Positions 28,248 to 36,084 of a DNA stretch of 64,000 bases are shown one piece after another (within the stretch, counting starts at the first letter, position 1; each line of letters starts with the position of its first letter). The notes under the pieces are model-generated. The model saw only the letters and a list, made by a program, of their open reading frames with translations, ran no database searches and was not told where the DNA came from. A program made the position numbers and the translations under genes. The stretch lies in assembly GCF_014212495.1 (NCBI RefSeq), contig NZ_JACKZC010000006.1, positions 302,219 through 366,218 of the forward strand, read 5' to 3'. Origin of the DNA: Pontibacter sp. Tf4 (GTDB lineage: Bacteria; Bacteroidota; Bacteroidia; Cytophagales; Hymenobacteraceae).

Positions 28248-30002
28248 TTACCGCTTTAGCTGGTTCAGGAGCCATATTAATTGCGTTCTTGCCTCGCTAA
28301 TTAGTTCTGTAAATGAAATAAGTTTAACGTTTTGATTTTGATTATGAGAAGTGATTTTTGGATCTACTTTACCACCAATCACCCAAATATCTATCGGCTT
28401 ATCATGTATATAGACTCTTAAATCATCACGATATTTAATAGCCTGGCTCTCGTGATCTCTATTTATTGTGATGCTAGGGCGTTTAAACTCTAATAGTAGA
28501 TATCTATTAGTAATATCCTGAGTAAGGAGAAGATCTGGACGCTTATTAGCTCTGTTACCAGTGTATTTTTGGGTAACCTTTTCTTCAATGATTCTTTTTA
28601 AACTTTGATTTGAATTTAAAAAAGTGAAGTGACTACCGAACAGCCATAGATTTGTCTCAATAGCTTTATGAATGGTCATTTCATCAGTAGAAGCATCTGC
28701 AATTATTTGCTCCAGATAGTCAATATACCGTAACCTATTCTGCGCTTGCTTGCTGATCATAATCATATCGACTATACCAAATTCTGAAAGTGCGTCAGCA
28801 AATAAATGTATATCTGAGTAACTCGCTTCTTCAATACTCTTTAAAACAGTCCAATACTCGTCTTTCTCCAAACCGTCTAATAGCAAAGAGATTATTGCTT
28901 CTACTCGATCAGCTTTTTCAGTATAAAGCTTTCTAAGGATACCATCTAAAGCCAGTTCAGCATATTTTCTCCTATGCTCAGGAAGGTTCCTTAACTTTTT
29001 GTTTATTAATTTTTGAATTCTAGCCTTTTGTAAGTTTATTATCGCCTTAAATTTATCCTTTAATCTATCATCCAAGGCAGTTGCTATAAACTCCTTAATT
29101 TCAGCATATGCTAGGCTATTCTCAATTATATTGTTCCAGTTAGCTGTTACATTTTCCTCACTGAGTTCATCGGCAATTACTTCACCATAAACTCTCTTTA
29201 ACAGCTTTTGAGGGATCTCTTCAGAATCTTCAAGACCAAAGTAAAAAGGTTTGCCAACTACCTTTCCTTGCACTCTTATTATAAGTCCGGGGTACTTTAG
29301 AGATTTTTTTTCGTCAGTAATTATAAATCTATATCTCACAAATCCTGCATTAGGCAGATGAGCACTTTCTTCAAAAACTTCTCCCGTTAGACTTTCAATT
29401 TCAATTGGTTCTCCGTTGACGAGTAATTTAAAGTCGTTTTCACGACTATACTCGACAAAAAGTATTTGCTTCAACTTCTCAGGATCAGGGAAGGCTAAAT
29501 TTTGATTTAAATTATATAGGGTAATGGTAGTGCCGTTTTCATTCTCATTGCAGTCTGAAAAACTTAAAGGTAAGTCTGCTACTTCTAAATCAGTAAACTT
29601 TTTAAGTTCGTCCCTATTTATAGAGACTTTAGTTAGTTTACCTTCTTTTTTAGTTTCTAGTATCATAGAATTTGCAGCAACTAAACCTGCAAATTTCCCA
29701 ATGCCCTTTCTTCCTTTTACTAACCGATTCTTCTTTTCAGTTCTGCTTCCTTTTTGAAGAACCCTGTCTCTTGCAACTTTCAGATAATCTTCCTCTACTT
29801 CTTTTGTAGTCATACCATTTCCATTATCGCTAATGATTATGGGTTGATCTGCCTTATTAAAGGGATCAGGTAAAGTAATTTCTACAATACTAGCTTCAGC
29901 ATCCCAAGCATTATCAACTAACTCTTTCAAGGCGTGCTCAGTTGAACGATAATTTTCACCTAGTAAAGAGGCTAGCCTTGTATCAACTTTAAAATTGGCC
30001 AT
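28248..30002 (-). CDS. GHKL ATPase with C-terminal nuclease domain
   Basis: A 584-residue fusion. The N-terminal Hsp90/MutL-like ATPase has HALKELVDNAWDAEASIVEI (N31), ISDNGNGMT (D59) and VKGRKGIGKFAG. A long helical middle follows. Near residues 485-510, RPDLLL then RYLLLEFKRPSI give a D...ExK arrangement of the PD-(D/E)XK nuclease fold, like C-terminal nucleases of DUF-type defence ATPases. It shares direction with an OLD-family nuclease ending 124 bp upstream. The two could form a two-gene defence system, but I know of no exact described match. Confidence 0.85.
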   Translation of the reverse strand: MANFKVDTRLASLLGENYRSTEHALKELVDNAWDAEASIVEITLPDPFNKADQPIIISDNGNGMTTKEVEEDYLKVARDRVLQKGSRTEKKNRLVKGRKGIGKFAGLVAANSMILETKKEGKLTKVSINRDELKKFTDLEVADLPLSFSDCNENENGTTITLYNLNQNLAFPDPEKLKQILFVEYSRENDFKLLVNGEPIEIESLTGEVFEESAHLPNAGFVRYRFIITDEKKSLKYPGLIIRVQGKVVGKPFYFGLEDSEEIPQKLLKRVYGEVIADELSEENVTANWNNIIENSLAYAEIKEFIATALDDRLKDKFKAIINLQKARIQKLINKKLRNLPEHRRKYAELALDGILRKLYTEKADRVEAIISLLLDGLEKDEYWTVLKSIEEASYSDIHLFADALSEFGIVDMIMISKQAQNRLRYIDYLEQIIADASTDEMTIHKAIETNLWLFGSHFTFLNSNQSLKRIIEEKVTQKYTGNRANKRPDLLLTQDITNRYLLLEFKRPSITINRDHESQAIKYRDDLRVYIHDKPIDIWVIGGKVDPKITSHNQNQNVKLISFTELISEARTQLIWLLNQLKR

Positions 30003-30126
30003 AAAGAGATTTTAAGTTAAATGATCCCTGTTTAAGTCTTTGAGAATATTAGTATAAGCCTAGAAGCGATAGAGCTACAGAATGCTACTAAATAAAGAAA
30101 GTAATTTTAATTCACTTCAACAAAGA

Positions 30127-31944
30127 CTAATTCAGATGATTAAGCAAACTATCATTGGTTGATGACAATACTTCTTCCAGTTTTTGCTTCAATTCTTCAA
30201 TTGTTTCCCACTCAGTACACTTGTTGGGCACCGGAGCTTCATGATTGATCAAAGCCTGGAGCAGACACTCAATAATCGCAAACTTTTCAGGATCTTCAGA
30301 AATAGTTTTTAATGCATTATATGGTTTCTCTGTTGATATAGCTTCACCAAAGTATGCTTCTTCTAAATTTGGAAGAGATGCCAATAACCTAGCTTTTGTT
30401 CCTGAAGGTTTAGCTTGTATAGCAGCAAGAATATTAGGGTTATTCCCCCAAGCAGGATTAGCCTTATCCCCCTTCTTTGTTAAAGGGGTATCACTATCGT
30501 GAAGCACTGAATAGCTTGTTCCAAAGTGATTAAGAATTTTAATCAATGAAACGATTGTCGCTTTACCTCTGGCTCTAATTATATGTACATCCCGATACTC
30601 TTCTGGCTTACTAGCTTTGATATAATTAAAAGCTGTGTACTCTGTGTCACCTTCAACGATTATTACTTTCCCCCCGAAGAAAAACTCAGCTACATAAGGA
30701 TCACATAAATTTAGAAGCTTAAGGTTCTTTTTATCATCATCATCTAGTTTAGCCTTTGAAGGCCTAAATACAGTTGTACCTTGTATTTCACCATCTTCAT
30801 CCTTGTTCACTCTTACAATTGTTGTATTATCTCTCGAAAAGTCGATAAATATTGGTGAATGTGTAGTAACCATCACCTGCCAATTACCAGATGTAGGGAG
30901 CTCGTATAATACGTTGCAAGCTTCCCTTATTGCATTAGGATGAAGACAAATCTCAGGCTCATCAAGAAGCAAAAGGTGCGGTCTCACAGGGGATCCATCG
31001 CTCTGCATTTTCTGGTTACTTTCAGAGATATACTTCAGTGCTGTCCACAATAGGGTTCTTCTTGCTCCGCTACCTTGCTTATCAATCGTGCTCAAATGTC
31101 CACTTGATGGCCCCATCAAGAGGTCTGGGTCAGCTTTAAACAGGTTTAAAGTCTTTTCAATGTCATTTTCGGGCTTTGCGTCAAAATTGATCTGATAGCC
31201 GGGAAATACTTTTGCTATAAGTCCTGAAAGTTCAGTATTAGCAGTATCTATTTGCTCTTGAGCTTCATCAACTATTTGCTTTTGTAAATCCTTCACTTTA
31301 TCCAAAAGTTGATGATATTCATTTTTATCTTCAGAGCTAGCAGCTTGCAGATTTTTAACTCTTTCTGTAATTGCGGCCATCAGCAATTTCTTTATTGCAT
31401 TAGCTTGATCATCTGGATTATCAAAAGCATTTACTTTATGAGGCTCAGGTCTTCTCTGGTTAGCAATATTCGCTGGCCCAAATGGAAAGCTTTTAGAGTC
31501 CCAATCTCCTAAGGTTACATTCCATCCTCTACGTACTGGCTTACCAGTACTTTCCCATGTCCACTTTTCTTTTACCAGCCACTCCGCTTCAGCTGTCTTT
31601 TCTAACCATTGGGTGCCTACCCGCTCATCAAACACAATTGTATGTAATTCTATCTGAGGTAGATTATCAGGATCTACTCTATTATTAGGAAAATCGTAAA
31701 TTGTTAACTCGCCGTTCTTAGAACCTTCAGACATGACCACTTCGTAAGCCTTCAACAAAGAACTCTTTCCTGCATTATTAGGTCCAACTAGCACGACTAT
31801 TTCATCTAAATCTATTTCTACCCCTTTGGAACCTATACATCTAAAATTCTTAACTATAAGCTTTACTAATCTAGGTTTGGGCATTGTAAGAATTATTGCC
31901 TCGTTACTTTCTGCTTTCTCTGTACTCTTTGTGCTTTTCGCCAT
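30127..31944 (-). CDS. OLD-family ATP-dependent nuclease (AAA-TOPRIM)
   Basis: A 605-residue protein with an ABC/SMC-like ATPase and a TOPRIM nuclease. Walker A is VGPNNAGKSSLLKA (G54 to S61), the signature-like segment is KQGSGARRTLLWTA, Walker B is LLLLDEPEICLHP near 325, and VTTHSPIFID follows. The TOPRIM half has VIIVEGDTEYTAF near 428 (catalytic glutamate) and LHDSDTP near 478 (metal-binding aspartates). This is the fold of P2 OLD and GajA. No UvrD-like helicase (GajB) is adjacent; the neighbour is instead a GHKL ATPase-nuclease. Confidence 0.9.
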   Translation of the reverse strand: MAKSTKSTEKAESNEAIILTMPKPRLVKLIVKNFRCIGSKGVEIDLDEIVVLVGPNNAGKSSLLKAYEVVMSEGSKNGELTIYDFPNNRVDPDNLPQIELHTIVFDERVGTQWLEKTAEAEWLVKEKWTWESTGKPVRRGWNVTLGDWDSKSFPFGPANIANQRRPEPHKVNAFDNPDDQANAIKKLLMAAITERVKNLQAASSEDKNEYHQLLDKVKDLQKQIVDEAQEQIDTANTELSGLIAKVFPGYQINFDAKPENDIEKTLNLFKADPDLLMGPSSGHLSTIDKQGSGARRTLLWTALKYISESNQKMQSDGSPVRPHLLLLDEPEICLHPNAIREACNVLYELPTSGNWQVMVTTHSPIFIDFSRDNTTIVRVNKDEDGEIQGTTVFRPSKAKLDDDDKKNLKLLNLCDPYVAEFFFGGKVIIVEGDTEYTAFNYIKASKPEEYRDVHIIRARGKATIVSLIKILNHFGTSYSVLHDSDTPLTKKGDKANPAWGNNPNILAAIQAKPSGTKARLLASLPNLEEAYFGEAISTEKPYNALKTISEDPEKFAIIECLLQALINHEAPVPNKCTEWETIEELKQKLEEVLSSTNDSLLNHLN

Positions 31945-32276
31945 CTGTAGATTTATAAATTGCTTTACTTAATTTAAGGACTAGTTATATATTTTAAGCA
32001 ATATATATAAATCATACCATAGAAAGCAGAAATTCAAAGTCTTCAGTTCAAGTGATTTTTCACATCATACAATTCATTAATTTTTCTTAATTTATAAACA
32101 ACCGGTAGGAGAAGAGAGCTATTCCTGCATATTGATAGATTTCCGCTCAAATCGGTATATTTTTATACCACCCTACATTATAGCAAATGAAATCATCATA
32201 ATATCTTCTAGTAGAAGACTTTTAGAACTTTTATTTCTCCTTATAATTATTACTCCATCACGCCAAACTATAAAAG
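31945..32276. other. AT-rich intergenic stretch with leader-like copy
   Basis: About 330 AT-rich bases upstream of the OLD gene. They hold a copy of the leader that precedes the nucleotidyltransferase-HEPN gene (32154-32200, listed separately) and a perfect small dyad TCTTCTA-G-TAGAAGA at 32204-32218. No gene is visible in it. Confidence 0.5.
32154..32192 (+). repeat. Second copy of MNT-HEPN gene leader
   Basis: TATTTTTATACCACCCTA occurs at 32158-32175 and again at 33714-33731. In both places it is followed by a related sequence and an ATGAAA start about 12 bases later (ATGAAATCATCA here, ATGAAAACATCC there). Here the frame closes after four codons. GGTATA-tttt-TATACC forms an inner dyad in this copy. 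It is either an orphaned 5' end left by recombination or a shared operator. Confidence 0.6.
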
Positions 32277-32411
32277 ATGAAATCACAAGCTGAATGGTAC
32301 GACTGATTCTGGATAATTCCTGTACTGCTGCTTGCAATGCTAGGCTACTCTAAAATCTTAGAATCAAGCTTCGGCAAGTATATAATCTCAAGAAAAAGAA
32401 AGGGAGGTTAA
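32277..32411 (+). pseudogene. Small membrane peptide gene with in-frame TGA
   Basis: From the ATG at 32277 the frame reads MKSQAEWYD, then TGA at 32304-32306, then FWIIPVLLLAMLGYSKI and a basic tail ending in RKRKGG before TAA at 32409-32411. The part after the TGA looks like a genuine single-span membrane peptide with a positive tail. Either the gene was inactivated by a nonsense mutation, or a sequencing error is present. A hairpin overlaps its stop codon. Confidence 0.4.
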
Positions 32412-32420
32412 TAGCCTCCC
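32402..32420. terminator. Short GC-rich hairpin
   Basis: GGGAGG and CCTCCC pair around TTAATAG, followed by TTCAATACA on the plus strand. It lies at the end of the interrupted membrane peptide frame and 45 bases past the stop of the convergent gene at 32465. Confidence 0.5.
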
Positions 32421-32464
32421 TTCAATACAATTAAATTTACTAAGTGTTTCTTTGTTTCTCTTCT

Positions 32465-32920
32465 CTAAAGGTTTTCACGGTTAGATTTTCTCATTTCACA
32501 CCAGGCGTTTATCGACATCTTTCCAAAGCTAATAAGTAGAAGAACTATTACAGGCGCTATAAAAGCTCCAGCAACACCTAGATAACTCCCTATTGCAGCA
32601 GACATTGAACTTATAAAAAATTTACTAGAAGTGTCGGCTGTATTATTTAGCTTTTTTCTATCTTCTTCATAACGTTCATCACCGCACAAGAACTTTTCTA
32701 TTTCCTCTAATAATTTCTCTTGGTATAGCTTAGATGTGCTAGGCTGACTTCCAAATTTTGCAGTATTACTTGGAGTAGCATTTAGCCATTTATTAGCACT
32801 CTCAATGTAATCACCATTTGTCTGCTCTAAAAAATTATTAATAATATCAAGTTGATACTGTTCTAAAACTCCTAGAAGCTCCTTTTCATCCTTAGATAAA
32901 ATGTGATTATATTTCTCCAT
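32465..32920 (-). CDS. Membrane-anchored partner of trypsin-like protease
   Basis: A 151-residue protein. The N-terminal 85 residues are helical and acidic (SKDEKELLGVLEQYQLDIIN), a serine/threonine-rich linker follows, and residues about 110-138 form a strongly hydrophobic segment (GSYLGVAGAFIAPVIVLLLI) able to span the membrane once or twice. No family is recognised. The gene starts 3 bp after the protease stop, so the two are translated together. It may be the target, anchor or pore released by the protease, which is inference. Confidence 0.65.
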   Translation of the reverse strand: MEKYNHILSKDEKELLGVLEQYQLDIINNFLEQTNGDYIESANKWLNATPSNTAKFGSQPSTSKLYQEKLLEEIEKFLCGDERYEEDRKKLNNTADTSSKFFISSMSAAIGSYLGVAGAFIAPVIVLLLISFGKMSINAWCEMRKSNRENL

Positions 32921-32923
32921 ACG

Positions 32924-33577
32924 TTAAATCATATTTTTAATATATTCAGCTGATACAGCATGTGTTGTTTGGTGCAGTGTCTGAGGATCAATACCACCTA
33001 AAGAAATTCCACCTTCCTCTTCAGGAGCATATGAGCCAATTAATATACCAACTAACTGGGAATTAGAAAGATTAAATATTGGGCTACCAGACTGGCCAGG
33101 CCTTGTTTGTATATTAAGGACCAAATGCTTCGTTTTTATACCAGAAGATTCAATAAGTATTTTTGCTCCTACAACTGTTGTTTGAAAAGTTAATACCTGC
33201 CTCCCATAATTACTATGTGGATAACCAACAATAGCTAAGCTGTCACTAACTTTAACTGAATCTGCCCCAGCTATTGTTATATTACTGAAAATACTATTTG
33301 TAACTCTTAAAATACATATATCTCTCACTGGATCTACTTTAAAAATAGATGCATCGATAGTTTGTACTCTATTGTTTGAAGTATCTTGGTACTGTAATAG
33401 GTCAGTTGTTGGAGATAAAACAATTACTAAATTAGTATTGTCATTATTCGTAACATGCGATGCCGTTGCAAATAGCCCATCCTTATTTAATAAAACACAC
33501 GTTCCTAATAAGTTAACGCCTTGGGGTGTTATTCGACCCACTGTAAAAACAATTTGATGAAGGTTAGTAATATCCAT
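32924..33577 (-). CDS. Cytoplasmic trypsin-like serine protease
   Basis: A 217-residue chymotrypsin-fold protease without signal peptide or PDZ domain. The triad is visible: H41 in FATASHVTN, D86 in VRDICIL, and S163 in TRPGQSGSPIFNL. DegP-type PDZ domains are absent and the length equals one protease domain. Such stand-alone intracellular proteases occur in bacterial conflict systems as effectors activated by a sensor. It is directly upstream of a small membrane protein gene and divergent from the nucleotidyltransferase-HEPN gene. Confidence 0.88.
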   Translation of the reverse strand: MDITNLHQIVFTVGRITPQGVNLLGTCVLLNKDGLFATASHVTNNDNTNLVIVLSPTTDLLQYQDTSNNRVQTIDASIFKVDPVRDICILRVTNSIFSNITIAGADSVKVSDSLAIVGYPHSNYGRQVLTFQTTVVGAKILIESSGIKTKHLVLNIQTRPGQSGSPIFNLSNSQLVGILIGSYAPEEEGGISLGGIDPQTLHQTTHAVSAEYIKNMI

Positions 33578-33713
33578 AATAGAACTTAATCAGTTATTTT
33601 TGAGCGATAATTTTACACCTGCAATATACGTCAGGCAAAATGTCTTATCTCCTGTTTTACACCAAACACAGTTGTGAAAAATCCCATCAATTTCATTTCT
33701 GAACTATAAAGCG

Positions 33714-33731
33714 TATTTTTATACCACCCTA
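33714..33731 (+). promoter_or_regulatory. Leader element before MNT-HEPN gene
   Basis: TATTTTTATACCACCCTA lies 10 bases before the ATG of the nucleotidyltransferase-HEPN gene and is repeated exactly 1556 bases upstream at 32158-32175. The AT-rich part may be a -7 element or an operator half, since GTAT-ttt-ATAC is a dyad within it. Confidence 0.5.
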
Positions 33732-33741
33732 TGTTACAGAA

Positions 33742-34620
33742 ATGAAAACATCCTTAGATCACCTCCCGGAAGACAAGAAAAACCAGGTCCTCGAATTAAA
33801 GAACCTGATTCTGAAGAAAGTGCCGAATGCGGATAAAATCATCTTATTCGGCAGCTATGCCAGTGGCAATTGGGTAGAAGATAAGTATACTGAAAATGGT
33901 ATCCAGTATGAGTATATAAGTGACTTTGATGTGCTTATAGTTACTACCTCCCGTGAAGAAAAAGAATATGTTTCTCAGGATAAAATTGTAAACAGCTGGC
34001 ATTATCACACTCCTGTCAATCCTATAGTTCATACTATAGATTATGTGAACGAAGGACTAGAGAATGGGCAGTACTTCTTTACTGATATTATTAAGGATGG
34101 TATATTACTTTATGATGCAGGTGCTTTCGGATTTTCAGATCCCAAAGTATTAACGTGTGAAGAATCGAAACAAACAGCTACTGAAAAATTTAATAAGTGG
34201 TACAAGAGTGCCTCAAGGCTTTTAAAGTACGCAAAGCTTGGATTTAAAGAATCATTAGAAGAAAAAGAAAGCCTGAATGAAGTTGCTTTTCTTCTACATC
34301 AAGCAGCAGAGAGGTTCTATAATACAACCCTTTTAGTTTTCACTAACTATAAACCTAAAGTTCATAATCTTGATAAGCTCCGGGATTTAGTAAAACCCTA
34401 TTCCAAAGAACTTTATTTTATCTTTTCACCCTTGCCACAGAACGAGCACGAGGTGTATCTATTTGATCTACTTAAAAAGGGATATATTGATGCAAGGTAT
34501 AAATCTGAATATACTATTGCTGCAAGTGAAATTTATGACCTTATAGATAGAATAGAGCAAATGCAGAAAATCGTTTATGAGCTATGCTCACAAAAGGTCT
34601 TATCAATAGGAATTGAGTAA
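33742..34620 (+). CDS. Nucleotidyltransferase-HEPN fusion protein
   Basis: A 292-residue fusion. The N-terminal minimal nucleotidyltransferase has ILFGSYASGNW (G37, S38) and the metal-binding pair SDFDVLIV (D61, D63). The C-terminal HEPN domain spans about residues 160-285, with FLLHQAAERFYNTTLLV and PKVHNLDKLRDLVKP. In two-gene MNT/HEPN toxin-antitoxin systems the nucleotidyltransferase AMPylates and silences the HEPN RNase; here both are in one chain. It ends 3 bp from the stop of the convergent XRE regulator. Confidence 0.9.
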   Translation: MKTSLDHLPEDKKNQVLELKNLILKKVPNADKIILFGSYASGNWVEDKYTENGIQYEYISDFDVLIVTTSREEKEYVSQDKIVNSWHYHTPVNPIVHTIDYVNEGLENGQYFFTDIIKDGILLYDAGAFGFSDPKVLTCEESKQTATEKFNKWYKSASRLLKYAKLGFKESLEEKESLNEVAFLLHQAAERFYNTTLLVFTNYKPKVHNLDKLRDLVKPYSKELYFIFSPLPQNEHEVYLFDLLKKGYIDARYKSEYTIAASEIYDLIDRIEQMQKIVYELCSQKVLSIGIE

Positions 34621-34623
34621 TTT

Positions 34624-35109
34624 TTATAGATGTTTTTGGTAAAGAAAATCACCTTTCTTTGGTGCTGGTAGACGGTGAACCAACCCTTTTTCTGCAAGTC
34701 TCTTCAAAGCTCCTGAAATAGAACCACTTCTCAAGGCAACATTTAATTCTGATTCGCAATACTCTACTATCTCCTTAATAGATCTAGGAGTAAGCAAGAA
34801 ATCAGACGCTAAAACTTTTCTTAGAGTTGGAGTAATAGGCAATCTCTTTATTAAAGATAGCTTCTTCCCTTTATCGAACTCGAGCTTTACATCAACTTTG
34901 ATGAGCTCGCTCGGATCACAACCCAACGCTGCGGCTATAGAAATTAGTGAATAAACAGTAACACCCCCTTTAGCATTCTCTAATCTCGAAATTTGGTTTT
35001 GAGACACACCTGCAAGATAACCAAGCTCCCCTTGTGAAAGCTTTTTGTCTTCTCTCAGCAGCTTGATCTTTTTACCTAAGGCTTTTTCGTATTCCCGATG
35101 TCTCTTCAC
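34624..35109 (-). CDS. XRE regulator with C-terminal winged helix
   Basis: A 161-residue DNA-binding protein. Residues 8-65 form a Cro/CI-type helix-turn-helix (GKKIKLLREDKKLSQGELG, then VSQNQISRLENAKGG). Residues about 95-155 look like a winged helix (SIKEIVEYCESELNVALRSG, then LAEKGLVHRLPAPKKGDFLY), resembling a resolvase/repressor effector domain. It converges with the nucleotidyltransferase-HEPN gene and may control it or the repeated leader elements. Confidence 0.82.
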   Translation of the reverse strand: MKRHREYEKALGKKIKLLREDKKLSQGELGYLAGVSQNQISRLENAKGGVTVYSLISIAAALGCDPSELIKVDVKLEFDKGKKLSLIKRLPITPTLRKVLASDFLLTPRSIKEIVEYCESELNVALRSGSISGALKRLAEKGLVHRLPAPKKGDFLYQKHL

Positions 35110-35645
35110 GATGCTAATGTGTAGAGTTCAGTCGATTACAGAAATATCATTTTGTTGTAATCATTTTAATTATTATATTTGTTCAGGTTAAGGTCACAAA
35201 CCTTTACTCTCCCTTACTAAGCTTGAGAACCTTAGTGAACGGGACGATGAATACAGGTTTACCATATGTTACAGCATTAAGTGCGGGCGCCCTACTGGCA
35301 TGGACCGGCAGGTTCTCAAGCCTTAGTAATGTCCGGCGGGGCCCCGCGCTTACCTTTTTGTTTCCCTGCTTCCCGGCAGTGCCTCTTATCGCGCTGCCCT
35401 GCTTTCTGGTGCAGATCTTTCCTGCTATTATATCCTTGCACAATTATACCCTGATCAACAGCACCACTGCTTGCACGCTCGATTGGGTGCTCCTGATCTC
35501 CCCTCCCGAGTGAGATAACACCCCCACCGTTGCCGCCAGCAGCCACGCTGCCTTTCCGCGGCCATTTCCCAAACCCTTTGTGTTACCGGCTTTGCCCTGC
35601 AAAAGCTGGCCGGGACTGTATTGCCAACTATTCCCATTTAGTACC
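35110..35645. other. Composition boundary with flanking inverted repeat
   Basis: About 535 bases without a convincing gene. AT-rich sequence up to about 35205 changes abruptly to GC-rich sequence. The change coincides with an 18-bp inverted repeat at 35214-35231 and 35311-35329. Frames on both strands are open here but read as GC-biased noise. It likely marks a junction between the immune island and the uptake/transfer part. Confidence 0.5.
35214..35329. repeat. Inverted repeats bracketing 116 bp, MITE-like
   Basis: TTACTAAGCTTGAGAACC at 35214-35231 is the reverse complement of GGTTCTCAAGCcTTAGTAA at 35311-35329, with one extra base. The enclosed 79 bases have no gene. The layout resembles a small non-autonomous inverted-repeat element or a recombination site, sitting exactly at the AT-rich to GC-rich transition. 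Confidence 0.45.
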
Positions 35646-35951
35646 ATGAACACCGCACAATTACTATTGCCCCCTTCCCTGCACGCCGAAAGCCCGCAGG
35701 AGACCATCACTGCCTTTAAAAGAGCTTATCCCCTGCAGGAAGTGCAGGATGAACTCTGGCGCTGCCTGCAGCCCCGCCTGCTGGACAGCTTCAAGGAAAT
35801 GAACCCCGACACTACCAACAAACTGGCCGCTTTCTATGAAAACATTGAAATTCTTGTTTCGGCTGTATACCAGCTGCCTGACCTTCCGGCCCCGCCGGCA
35901 ACAGTACCCGCAGTAAACCCTGATCCCGCAGGAGACACCGGCCATGGCTAA
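35646..35951 (+). CDS. Small hypothetical protein
   Basis: A 101-residue soluble protein. The N-terminal 80 residues are helical (ETITAFKRAYPLQEVQDELW, then MNPDTTNKLAAFYENIEIL) and the C-terminal 25 are proline-rich and disordered. No family is recognised. The ATG at 35646 follows a break in composition and gives a natural start; the frame upstream to 35580 does not look coding. A strong hairpin separates it from the TlpA-like gene. Confidence 0.55.
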   Translation: MNTAQLLLPPSLHAESPQETITAFKRAYPLQEVQDELWRCLQPRLLDSFKEMNPDTTNKLAAFYENIEILVSAVYQLPDLPAPPATVPAVNPDPAGDTGHG

Positions 35952-36022
35952 GCACCACTTCCCTGGCCATGCCCTGCCCGTGGCACCACCCGGGTTGGAC
36001 AGCTCCTGCAACCCCTGCTGGC

Positions 36023-36043
36023 CGGCCCGTGCATCACGGGCCG
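36023..36043. terminator. GC-rich hairpin between genes
   Basis: CGGCCCGTG and CACGGGCCG pair exactly around CAT, followed 9 bases later by CCCCTTTTATT. It lies 70 bases after the small gene and 40 before the TlpA-like gene, so it may terminate the first transcript or attenuate the next. Confidence 0.5.
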
Positions 36044-36084
36044 TGACAGCCCCTTTTATTGGTAGAATTTAAAACTATACTGTT

